Shown here in pieces: positions 30,816 to 40,331 of a DNA stretch of 64,000 bases (within the stretch, counting starts at the first letter, position 1; every line of letters begins with the position of its first letter). Both the position numbers and the translations under genes were made by a program. The stretch lies in the NCBI RefSeq assembly GCF_029784135.1, contig NC_073745.1, forward strand, positions 102,938,125 to 103,002,124, given 5' to 3'. Source of the stretch: Toxorhynchites rutilus septentrionalis (taxonomy: Eukaryota > Arthropoda > Insecta > Diptera > Culicidae). The notes beneath the pieces were generated by a model. The model did no database searches and had not been told where the DNA came from. It saw nothing but the letters and a program-made list of their open reading frames with translations.

Positions 30816-31105
30816 GGATGCCTGCGAAGAGGACATAAGCGCAGTGGAATGAAAAGCGAATAGAGAGAAAAAATGTTGAGAAAAAGGGAAGGACAACGCT
30901 AGTCAGCGTTGCATGAGCACAGCCGCCCTCTGAAGTAGTCGCCTAGATGTGGTCCCAGCGGGAATAAGGCAACGAGTAGAGGGCTTGGTTTTTGTGGGTG
31001 CGATCCCCACTCGACGTCTGGGTTAACCCTTCCCAGATAAGGCTGGTAGAGCGTTCCTCACCTCTATAAAAAAAAAAATAAAAATAAAAAAAATCGGTTC
31101 GGATC

Positions 31106-34100
31106 GGTTCTCAAATGGGGATCAACACTAGGGTAGGAGCCTACCTGTTGGTCTCAAATGTTCCTATCTCACGCCTCCACGAAGATCATATGACGACATT
31201 TTTAGATCGGGCGTGAACTGGAAACACACACCTGGTCTTGGCTCCGAGAACGGGTGTCGAAAGTGGCTAAGTGAGGGGGTGCGAGCGAGTCAGAGCGCTA
31301 TATCTCTCCCGGGGAAGGCCTCCCGGGTCATGGAGGCCTTGCCAACCCGCTGTCTCCCGGGCAAAGGAGATACACCCAGACAATGGAGCTAAGGTCAAGA
31401 CGAATACTACGAATGCGATCACCCGAGGAGGGTCCCCGAACTGGAGCTGGTCCTGGAACGGGCGTAAGAGCGAGCGGCCAGCGGCTGGAGGGCGATGTGC
31501 AAGAGCGGGCCACCAGCCGGGTTCAACCCGAAGAGCTACCGCCACACGGAAACAGCAGCCATCGACACCACCAACGAAACGCTGCGCCTACGAGGCGTGT
31601 TGCGACTGTCAGACGACAGTCGTCCACACTTGTGGGTACTACTAAGCGACGGATCATGTGGACACACGAAATGAACGAATTCGTGATCCGCGCCTATTAC
31701 ATCTGCACTGCTTTGGAGACGGACATGAGCGGTCGCCCTCGAATACTCGCAATGTTCGAGGAAGCGTATCCAGAGTTCGTCGGGAGGCTTGACCAAAACG
31801 CGATGAACGCGAGGCGTAGAGCGATTGTACGCAACAATATGCTCTCCCAAACGCAAGTCGACGAGATCAAGCAGCAGGTGCAGAGAGAACTAAGCTCCAG
31901 AACAAGCAGAGCAAGCGATGTGTCGAGACGAAGTTCAGTACGGCTGGGCAATTCATTCGCGAGTGGGGCACGCGAATCAGCACCAGTGGAGGCCACAGTA
32001 CAACAACACCCTGAGCCGAAAGATCCACAGCCAGATCAACAACTACTACGAGATCTGGTCTTCCATTATGACGAGGCGATCTCACAGTTCCGCGACACGG
32101 ACCCTTTGTCGCGCCCCAGGATCCCGAAGTTGCAGCATTCCCGCAGGCTGACAAGTGCAGTAAAGCTCATGAACGAGCACGTTCTTCCGCTGCACTTGGT
32201 TGATGCTGAGAACATGGAGGAGCTGCAACTGAAAGTTTACTGTGCTGCTGTGGCGACCGCCAAAAGTTTAGGATACCGTATTAGGCCAAGAGGCGGACTG
32301 CTCCAACATCTCCGTGAAAGGCGTGAGCCTCCATGGCGAAGGAGATTGGAGCAACGGATCCTAAACAAGCGCGCCGCAACTGGAAGACTGATGGCGTACA
32401 AAAGAGGCAGCAGATCGGTGAAATTATGTCGCCAAGTTGCTGTGATCGTGCGGCCTACTGAACTTCGCCAGCTGGGAGCTCACCAGCTGACGGAAAAACT
32501 CGACACACTGGTACAGCAATTGAGCGTCCTTACAAAACGGCTGAAACGTTACTCTGACTCTGCAAAGCGCCAGGAACAAAATCGGATGTTCAGAGATAAC
32601 GAGAAAGCGTTCTACGACCACATTAGCGACGAGAAGCCCGACTACCGCGAAGGTTTGCCATATATTAGCGATGTGACGAACTTCTGGGCTGGTATTTGGG
32701 AGACCCCAGTAGAACATCGCGACGGGCAAATGTGGTTAAGACGGGAGGAGGAGAGTTGTGGTGAAATTGGAGAGATGCCAGCTATCATCGTCGGAGAGAA
32801 CGATGTCCGCGAAGCCTCGCGGTACCTGAGGAACTGGGCAGCACCGGGCCCCGATGGTGTCCAGAACTTTTGGCACAAGAAGCTGACCGTCGCACATCCA
32901 AAGATAGCTGAGTGCTTCAACAAGGTGCTACGTGACCCACACAACCTTCCTGAATTCGCCACCCGTGGCGTCACCTTCCTCCTCCCGAAAGACAGCAACA
33001 CATTGAACCCATCAAAGTACAGACCGATAACGTGCCTATCGAGTCTGTACAAAATACTGATCAGCATAATTACCGCCAAAGTTTCTGCTCACTGCGAACA
33101 GCATCACATCATCGCAGAAGAGCAGAAAGGATGCAGGAAAAATACGCATGGCTGCAAAGACCAGGCCATCATCGACGCAGCCATAGTCGGCCAGGCGGTA
33201 TATAACCAGCGGAACCTAAGTATGGCCTACATCGATTACAGGAAGGCTTATGTCTCCATACCTCACTCGTTTCTCGTCCGGGTATTGGAGCTCTACAAAA
33301 TTGATCCCGTCGTCGTTAGGTTCCTGCAGCATGCGATGAGGCAGTGGAGTACGTCTCTGCACCTCAGTGATGGGGAAAATGTGTTGCAGTCAAGAACGCT
33401 GCAGATAAAGAGGGGGATATTCCAAGGCGACTCTTTCAGCCCGCTTTGGTTTTGTCTGGCACTGAACCCCCTCAGTAGGATGCTCAATAGAAACGGTCAT
33501 GGCTATAAAATAAGGTATGGCGACGGCGCCCACGAAGAAGTGACCCATACCTTCTACATGGATGATCTCAAGGTCTACGCTGATTCACGTCAGCGTCTAG
33601 GTGTAGCTATCCGGGTTGTCGAAGACATAAGCAGGGACATCTGCATGGAGTTCGGCCTTGACAAGTGCCGCTGTGTCCATCTGCTGAAAGGGCAGCTTAC
33701 CGAATCCGGAGGTTACGAGGTCTATGACGGCGAGTTCATAAGAGACATGGTTCGTGGCGAATCCTATAAATATCTTGGATTCCGACAGCTCACCGGGATT
33801 CGCCACTCCGACATCAAGACGGAGCTGCGAGACAAGTTCTTGAGTCGAGTGAACTGTGTCCTGAGGACTTTCCTCAACGCGGGGAACAAGGTACGCGCGA
33901 TCAACACATTCGCGGTTCCCCTGCTGACCTTCAGTTTTGGTGTAGTCAAATGGAGCAAAACTGACCTAGAGGACCTTGAGAGGAGGATGAGGAAAGCATT
34001 TAAAGAGGCCGGAATGCACCATCCTCAATCGGCACTGGAGAGAGTTTCACTGCCACGCAAAGAAGGGGGACTTGGAATAGTCGACATATCTGCACTGTGT

Positions 34101-34893
34101 GTTGCCCAGGTACGACAACTGCGCGAGTACTTCGCAGAACGCGCCAACCAAAACGCGCTATACCGGGCTGTCTGCGCCGCCGACAGAGGATACAGCGCTC
34201 TGCACTTGGCGCAAGCGGAGTACCAACTCAACTGCAATCTGCAGACAGTGGAGGAGAAGATTGCAGCTTGGAAGCAGAAGGCCCGTATTGTTCATCGACA
34301 ACTGGCGCTCCAATGTGCTCTACTGGAAGACAACGTGACAAACTACCGGTACCTGCCTGCACCTGTCCTGGAAAATGACCGTTTCAAGCTGTACTGGGAT
34401 CGCACTGTTCTGACCGACCTCTCGATCCACCACAACCGCCCAGATATAATGGTTTACGACAAGAGCGACCGCAAAGTCACCATCATCGATGTCGCTATTC
34501 CACTGAACCAGAATCTGGAGGAGACCCACGGTCGCAAAATCTGCAAGTACCGACCATTGACCGTGGAGCTCAAGGAACTGTGGGGGCTAAGAGAGGTCCC
34601 AAGAATTGTTCCAGTCGTTCTCTCTGGAACTGGAATTGTCCCGAAGACACTTCTGGAAGCGCTAAAGGTGTTGAATATGGAGAAGGAATTGGTCGGCATC
34701 CAAAAGTCGGTCATCCTTAGCACCTGCGCGATTGCCCGACAATTTCTCGGTCAGGACTGAAACAGCACGAGCATGCAGATACGTGCATTCCGCAGAGCCT
34801 AGTCCCCCTTTGGCATTCAGAAGTCCGGGGGCAGGTGAAAATTCTGGCTAGGTTCGCCTAGTTAAGAAGTGAGATAAGTCTGCCCAAAAAAAA
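31106..34893 (+). mobile_element. R4/Dong-like retrotransposon, copy 5 (full 5' end, internal deletion)
   Basis: Starts GGTTCTCAAATGGGG at 31106, 12 bases after the A-rich tail of the R1-like element; those 12 bases (TCGGTTCGGATC) look like a stuttered copy of the R4 start. It ends TGCCC plus eight A at 34893. It is 285 bp shorter than copy 4 because of an in-frame deletion at 34282. It sits about 16 kb from the array in the same orientation. Confidence 0.92.
31383..34760 (+). CDS. R4-like retrotransposon polyprotein lacking the zinc knuckle
   Basis: 1125 aa from ATG 31383. The N-terminal third matches copy 4 (RILAMFEEA, TQVDEI, SRTSRAS) and the C-terminal part matches copies 2/3 (TDLEDLE, IVPKTLL, NMEKE). 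The deletion removes 95 residues, including the whole CCHC knuckle, joining WKQKA to RIVHRQ. GTC at 33252 replaces the conserved second Asp of the KAYD motif with Val; the metal-binding first Asp (YID) remains. Other private changes are GLPYISD and ILISII. Endonuclease residues are intact, but the protein is probably non-functional. Confidence 0.85.
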   Translation: MELRSRRILRMRSPEEGPRTGAGPGTGVRASGQRLEGDVQERATSRVQPEELPPHGNSSHRHHQRNAAPTRRVATVRRQSSTLVGTTKRRIMWTHEMNEFVIRAYYICTALETDMSGRPRILAMFEEAYPEFVGRLDQNAMNARRRAIVRNNMLSQTQVDEIKQQVQRELSSRTSRASDVSRRSSVRLGNSFASGARESAPVEATVQQHPEPKDPQPDQQLLRDLVFHYDEAISQFRDTDPLSRPRIPKLQHSRRLTSAVKLMNEHVLPLHLVDAENMEELQLKVYCAAVATAKSLGYRIRPRGGLLQHLRERREPPWRRRLEQRILNKRAATGRLMAYKRGSRSVKLCRQVAVIVRPTELRQLGAHQLTEKLDTLVQQLSVLTKRLKRYSDSAKRQEQNRMFRDNEKAFYDHISDEKPDYREGLPYISDVTNFWAGIWETPVEHRDGQMWLRREEESCGEIGEMPAIIVGENDVREASRYLRNWAAPGPDGVQNFWHKKLTVAHPKIAECFNKVLRDPHNLPEFATRGVTFLLPKDSNTLNPSKYRPITCLSSLYKILISIITAKVSAHCEQHHIIAEEQKGCRKNTHGCKDQAIIDAAIVGQAVYNQRNLSMAYIDYRKAYVSIPHSFLVRVLELYKIDPVVVRFLQHAMRQWSTSLHLSDGENVLQSRTLQIKRGIFQGDSFSPLWFCLALNPLSRMLNRNGHGYKIRYGDGAHEEVTHTFYMDDLKVYADSRQRLGVAIRVVEDISRDICMEFGLDKCRCVHLLKGQLTESGGYEVYDGEFIRDMVRGESYKYLGFRQLTGIRHSDIKTELRDKFLSRVNCVLRTFLNAGNKVRAINTFAVPLLTFSFGVVKWSKTDLEDLERRMRKAFKEAGMHHPQSALERVSLPRKEGGLGIVDISALCVAQVRQLREYFAERANQNALYRAVCAADRGYSALHLAQAEYQLNCNLQTVEEKIAAWKQKARIVHRQLALQCALLEDNVTNYRYLPAPVLENDRFKLYWDRTVLTDLSIHHNRPDIMVYDKSDRKVTIIDVAIPLNQNLEETHGRKICKYRPLTVELKELWGLREVPRIVPVVLSGTGIVPKTLLEALKVLNMEKELVGIQKSVILSTCAIARQFLGQD

Positions 34894-34904
34894 GAGACTA
34901 AAGT

Positions 34905-35489
34905 CATTTTGCACTACGGATCGGTGTTATCGAATCGTTGACCGCCGACCGCCTGTTTGCTGGATGCTCGAACACAGTTACGCGAGCTGAATGGGGCCGC
35001 GCATTCGCGTTGACAGCGGAATGGTGTCGACATCTGGATACGACATTAGTTTGTATGATCCAACTATTCTCTATCAGATTAGTCGGCCCTAAAGCAGTTT
35101 TAAATTGCTAAAGTTTGTATGAATTTTTTTCCTTAGCGTTATTTACCTATTAGAAGTACGTTGTTCTGACCCTAATTTAAACTATTTTCTATGAATTTTA
35201 AGATATTCCCACCAAACCTACCATTATAATATAAAATTGTCTTTAGACACAATCTTTGTATGATATTTTTTCACTACTTGCAAGCAAAAGCGATTTTCGT
35301 TTACATTGAGTACTAATTTGATTTGGGAAAAATAATTTTGATTCATAATTTTTATTTTAAAAGTGTGTTCATTTCTTCTGCAAATCCATATTGTCGTGTC
35401 TACTCCCCATTTCGTAATACGAAGCTCAATGCCGTCAACGCGGATTATCGTGGATGAGGAACACTCCTTTCGTCAATAAATAGTACGGT
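34905..35489. other. AT-rich interval with a short inverted mariner echo
   Basis: GTGTTATCGAATCGTTGACCGCC (34924-34946) is the reverse complement of part of the mariner fragment at 35508-35530, so a small inverted duplicate or a second mariner piece lies here. No coding region is supported. Confidence 0.4.
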
Positions 35490-35765
35490 GATGAAACAGG
35501 CATTCGGCGGTCAACGATTCGATAACACTGAAGAAATTTGTGCCGCAGTTACATCGTACTTCAAAAAGTTGGACGCAACGCACTTCGCGCTCGGAATAGA
35601 AAAACTCGTGCCACGCTATGAAAAATGCCTCGAACGTTAGGGCGATTATTTAGAAAAATTGAAAATAAAACGTAGATTGCGAAAATCACCTTGTTTTTTG
35701 TCCTAACTTTATTTTTCCGCGATTTCTGAGGCACTGAAACTTATTTTTTGAACAACCCTCGTATA
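35490..35765 (+). pseudogene. mariner transposase C-terminal fragment and 3' end
   Basis: Reads AFGGQRFDNTEEICAAV, then SYFKKLDATHFALGIEKL and PRYEKCLER, then a stop, then YLEK: the usual C-terminus of mariner transposases with one nonsense change. About 100 bp downstream, a terminal-repeat-like GAACAACCCTCGTAT ends near 35765. It is distinct from the mariners at 21167 and 40153. Catalytic domain absent. Confidence 0.75.
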
Positions 35766-36836
35766 TTTTTACTGGTACACTGAAGTCGTTTTTTACGCGG
35801 CTTTTTCTACGTGGTTTTTTAACGCGGATTTCGAAATTTAGGCGGATTTTTAAGGGAATTTCGGAATTTACGCGGCACGTATCAACCGCGAAAAAAATTA
35901 ATGTGCTTATTGGTAGGACTTTTCACGAAATAAGTTTGTATTGTAGCAGAGTTGCTATGTTCCTGTTATCGCAATACAAAAGCGATTCCCTACAACCAAT
36001 AAAGGAACAGGGCAGCTCTTGATATTGCGATAATTGGCACATAGATGTAAAATTGTGCCAATTATGGTAATACAAAAACACAAGTTTATTTCGATAAAAT
36101 CGTGTAAATTGGTCGAATTACAACATCAAGAAGGTATTTGCATCAAAACAGCCGCTTTACAGTATGACAATCTCATTATTTTGATTACATAATCTATAGC
36201 AAAATGCTAAGAAACAAGCATCAATAGGACACACTATTTTTAAACTAGATTTTTCAACAAAAGAAAAATGTTTCGTTTGGTATCAATTACCAAAATTGAC
36301 AAAGAAGAGAATTCTGATGTTTATAAATCATATTAGGGTCATTAAAAATAAGATTTGTTTTCTAAACTAATAAAAAAAAACCACTCGTATTACCATAATA
36401 AGTACTATTGTGATAATAGGTACTTCAGCCCTACATGAAATCGGGATTTAAAAAAAAATTATGCCAAATGTTTCCATAATAAAAGAATGTCTTCACATGA
36501 GGCATCTTTGACGGTTATCATGAGAAAGAAGCATCAGGCCGCGGGTCTCGAGGAGGTTGATTTTTTTGTTGTTTAGCAGTATCGGTTAGGTAGGGCTTGA
36601 CAGGATAACCTGACCTGATTTTCTGTCCAAAGATGAATGTCCTCCTGTAATTTGAATCGCTTAGATTATTTTGTGTCGTCATATGTGGTGTCGAAGAGAA
36701 ACTAGCAGAGGGTGTAATAAGTCTAGATCGAATCTTGCCTACCATTTTGATTTCATGCTTCCATGAAAACAGATGGTCTATGTATGACAGCACCAAGTAT
36801 CCCGAGAACCCAAAACTTAGTCCTCTCAATATCACG
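35766..36836. other. AT-rich intergenic DNA upstream of the protease gene
   Basis: Contains ACGCGG-rich imperfect repeats (35796-35880) and a weak inverted pair, GAAATAAGTTTGTATTG at 35927-35943 with CAAAAACACAAGTTTATTTC at 36074-36093, probably a MITE relic. No gene is supported. Confidence 0.35.
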
Positions 36837-36842
36837 TCAGTT
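36837..36842 (+). promoter_or_regulatory. candidate initiator for the protease gene
   Basis: TCAGTT matches the arthropod initiator consensus and lies 140-173 bp upstream of the two possible start codons. No TATA box is seen at the expected spacing, and no transcript evidence exists here. Confidence 0.25.
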
Positions 36843-37009
36843 TCTATAGAGTCTTTGCGATTGAATCACACCCGAGCAGTGAAAAGAAAAATCCCCTACA
36901 TTCACCGAACAGCAGCAGCGACGCGATGATTCACAAGTGTGCCCATAACGAGCCAATTACATAGCCATCCCTCAGAATGGTCATCCATTCTGAGTCGTCC
37001 AAGTCAAGA

Positions 37010-37974
37010 ATGAAGCAGCGTGCAATTGTTCCAGCCGTTGGCGTACTTTTGTTGGTCCAACTGGCGTCCGGCATCCAGTGTGGTGCAAGGCAGCACAAAA
37101 CGCGTTCACTCATAACTAACGCCTTCGAAGTTCAACCTGGAGATTATCCTTGGCATGTGGCAATATATCAGCTATCGCCTGACAAGGAGTACATTTGTGG
37201 AGCTACACTGATCGGTCGGGACGTTATCATAACCTCAGCCCACTGCACCGCAGCGCCTGGTTTGAGGACAGCAAGACCCGTTGAGGATCTTGCGGTGCAG
37301 ATTGGTAAACATCAGTTAACCGTACGAAACGACCACGAACAGGAAGTTGGTTTAAGCTCGATAATTGTACATCCAGGATTCAGACGAGAGCGACATGGCC
37401 ACGACCTGGCACTACTGATAACAGTGAAGCCGATCCTCTTCGGGAAATTCGTTCAGCCAGCCTGTCTACCCACGCTAGGGATGTACAGTAAAGAAACAAT
37501 TGGTACAATTGTTGGTTGGGGTTTCACCGAACGGAACACAATTTCGAACGTTTTGAGAGCAGCAGCCGCTCCCATTGTTTCGAAGGATAAATGTAAGCTC
37601 AGTAATCCGGACGTTTTTATGGGGAGTCTCGCCGGTGGAATGTTCTGTGCTGGACATCGAAACGGCACCAATGCTTGCAATGGTGACAGTGGCGGAGGAC
37701 TGTTCACAAACGTGAGAGGTAGATGGTATCTGCTGGGTGTCATCTCCTTCACCGCGGCCAAAAGCAACGATGAGAATTACTGCAGCTCAACCGATTATAC
37801 AGTTTTTGTAAATGTCGGCAAATATATGAAATGGATTGAAGAAAATTCAGGTGAGTAGCAATACTTGATTACGTCAAATTAAATGTAAAAAAAAGTTCGC
37901 CATCAATCAAACAACATAATTCTCGGGATGAAGAATGCTTCTGAAATTCACCGCAGTTTATTTCAGCTCATTGA
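37010..37974 (+). CDS. secreted chymotrypsin-fold serine protease, two exons
   Basis: The preferred start, MKQRAIV at 37010, gives a hydrophobic signal peptide (VLLLVQLASG). An in-frame ATG at 36977 would add 11 polar residues. The catalytic triad is His in TSAHC, Asp in HGHDLALL and Ser in CNGDSGGG. The position equivalent to trypsin residue 189, six before the Ser, is Asn, and GDSGGP is GDSGGG, so specificity should not be trypsin-like. The body resembles the gd-like/immune serine proteases of mosquitoes, with no CLIP domain visible. Exon 1 ends at 37850 (TTCAG|GTGAGT). With acceptor TTTCAG at 37966 the protein ends AH-stop at 37974 (282 aa); acceptor CCGCAG at 37956 would add a 12-residue tail instead. 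The neighbouring lectin starts 9 bp later. Confidence 0.8.
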
Positions 37975-37983
37975 ATCATACAC

Positions 37984-38570
37984 ATGGTTAAGATGAGACA
38001 GCGTGTTTCTCTCATTGCTCTTATCGGACTATTCTTAACCACCCAATCTTCTCCCATTATTGATGATGATGACTGTAGATTTTTTTTATTTAAAGACGAA
38101 CATAATCGTATAATTGCAATTACATTTCAGATTCCAGTTCCGGAACGTCTTGCACGGGGCCCCATCACTCTGGAAAACTGAGGAAACAATATTACGTACA
38201 TAACAGCCGAGAAGTTACTTTCTTTGAGGCATGGCGACTTTGCCTTAGCGCTGGTCATAAATTGGCCACCATTACCTCGGAAGAGGACAGTCGCTTGTTG
38301 GAGTACGCAATTGGGAATTCGAGCCAGGCTAAAGGACCATGGTTCATCGGTGGAACCGACTTGGGTAACGAGGGTCAATTTGTTTGGATTTCCACTGGGC
38401 AACCGATCGGATATCTAACCGGGTATCTTAATTTTTCTCCGGATCAACCTAACAATGCAATCGGAGGTGAGCACTGTCTCGAGGTTGGCCGTTGGGGCAA
38501 TGTGGCTTGGAACGATATATATTGCGATTGGAAACAGCGATATATTTGTGAATTCGAAAGTGCAGAATGA
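37984..38570 (+). CDS. secreted C-type lectin, two exons
   Basis: Exon 1 is 37984-38074 (signal peptide LIALIGLFLTTQSS, then an acidic DDDD stretch). A 56-bp intron, 38075-38130, has a weak donor CT|GTAGAT and a good acceptor ACATTTCAG. Exon 2 is 38131-38570. The split codon restores frame and avoids the TGA met if translation runs on at 38179. The product is 176 aa. The C-type lectin fold shows CTGPHHSGK, YYVHNSREVTFFEAWRLC, the sugar-site triplet QPN (DQPNNAIGGEHC) and WND before CDW...YICE. QPN replaces the classical QPD/EPN, so ligand preference is uncertain. Mosquito relatives act in haemolymph or saliva in carbohydrate recognition. The gene is adjacent to a protease of likely immune type. 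Confidence 0.8.
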
Positions 38571-39764
38571 ATAGTATGGTTATATATATTATGTAACAAA
38601 ATACGTGCCGGAGTAAATATGGTATCAATTGACCTGTGTATCAAATTTTATCTATTTGATAAGTACTCCTCAAATCATATAAGTTTATAAGTGTTGCAAG
38701 TGTTTTGATTCGTCCGAAGTATCCTTGATTTAAAAATACTCAAAATTGTGATTATATTGACAAACGATCTCAATGAAGCATGAAAAAATCAAGGTTTTAT
38801 TATCCATAAGGCCTTGTTCTCACTGCAGCGGGGCGTCAGCGTGGCTTGGGCGGGGCGTGTGACTCTTACGATTAATCGTGTGTGTTCACACCAGACTGAC
38901 GTGTCGTGAGCGTGGTTTTGATGTGTGGTTGTCGTGCAAACGAAAACACTTCACGCCGGCGATATTTGTACTTCTCCGCTTTTTTTTCCTTAATTGATTT
39001 TATTAGGCTCAAGTGGATAAAGAGCCACCATCAAGCAATACATTTTAAAACTATTTGAATGTATTATAACTACATAATTATTAACTTAAGTCTAATTAGT
39101 TAAAACTACAGTGCAATATAAAAAAAATATAATTTATTCCTTCGTTGCTTCGTCGGTATTGTCCTTGTCTTGAACAGTGCCTGTGGTGGGTCGTAACAAC
39201 TACATCGCCAGTTGATGTAGCCACGGTTCTCCGCTTCTCTCTAGTATATTTTTGTTTGTAGTAGTGACACAATTTAGATTTTGTTGTTTTTTTTATTTTT
39301 TACGTTTTTCACCCTCCGAGTTTTTAGCCGGATACATCCAACGAAAACCTGTTTTTGTACTGTATTTTTGTGCGGTATATGCAAAGCAGCATATTAGACG
39401 AAGTTATCGTCCATTTAGTATTTTTCGGTGGTTTATATGCATTTCAGTGCGAAAAAAATTAAATGCTCTAATAGCGAATTCATTTTTGTTCAGTTCTAAC
39501 CCCAGTGCCAAACTAACTGCTTTCAAAACGTTTTTTTATTCACTCAGTTTCAACCCAGTTTCGCACTAGGTTCACCCCGAAAGCTGCTAGGTTCGCACTG
39601 AGATGTTTCATGGGTTCGCACTCGGGTTTACCAATACAACTATACTGAACTGTCATGTTCCGGGTATTGTTTTGGAAAATCTAATAATAAAGACTGAAAA
39701 TACAAAAGCTGCTGCTTTTGCTTTTGTGTTATTGGAATCGTATTCCAATTCGGATTCTAGTTTT
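38571..39764. other. intergenic, AT-rich
   Basis: A GC-rich patch at 38820-38960 carries repeated GCGGGGCGT and GTCGTGAGCGTGG-like words, possibly a MITE end. No supported gene. Sequence at 39653-39764 leads into the duplicated unit. Confidence 0.35.
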
Positions 39765-40155
39765 GAAGAGTATATTCGCGTAGACGGCATTAAGCTTCGT
39801 GTGCTTTCATTGGGAGGCGAAAATAATGATGGATATTCAGGTGGAATAAACATGCATAAACGTATCGAATATTTATTTTGTGTGATGAAATAAGAGGTTT
39901 TTTTTCGAAATTGCAAAAACATATTGAATGAAAATTGTGTCTGATGATGATTTTATATTGAAGAGTATATTCGCGTAGACGGCATTAAGCTTCGTGTGCT
40001 TTCATTGGGAGGCGAAAATAATGATGGATATTCAGGTGGAATAAACATGCATAAACGTATCGAATATTTATTTTGTGTGATGAAATAAGAGGTTTTTTTT
40101 CGAAATTGCAAAAACATATTGAATGAAAACTGTGTCTGATGATGATTTTATATTG
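39765..40155. repeat. 195-bp tandem duplication
   Basis: Two copies (39765-39959 and 39960-40154) of a unit with GAAGAGTATATTCGCGTAGACGG at its start and GTGTCTGATGATGATTTTATATT at its end. I found one substitution (ATT vs ACT near 39935/40130). The second copy runs straight into a mariner end. The near-identity indicates a recent event. Confidence 0.9.
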
Positions 40156-40331
40156 GGTTGGGGAAAAAGGAATGTCGTATATTGTCAATATATGGCAACA
40201 CATATCTTGTGTTGTACTTATCGCATCGGGTCATACTATACGGCTATTTAAAGACGACATTCTGTGCTACAAGTGTCGTTTTGACAGTGTTGTGATTGTC
40301 CTTTTCAGTCTCAAGATATAGCGTGTCAAAG

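Larger units (their letters stand above)
29442..31093 (+). mobile_element. R1-clade-like non-LTR retrotransposon, 5'-truncated
   Basis: Begins inside ORF2 at the conserved LKYLGV motif, straight after the GA tract. It continues through the ORF2 C-terminus, an ~800-bp GC-rich 3' UTR with internal repeats, and an A-rich tail (31069-31093). The 11-bp GAGACTAAAGT at 29438-29448 recurs at 34894-34904 beyond the R4 copy inserted in its tail. This fits a target duplication, with microhomology between target and ORF2 at the 5' junction. Confidence 0.75.

Noticed and set aside
37984..38181. 65-codon stand-alone ORF starting at the lectin ATG
   Set aside because: Reading on to the TGA at 38179 crosses a likely 56-bp intron; splicing restores the C-type lectin frame.
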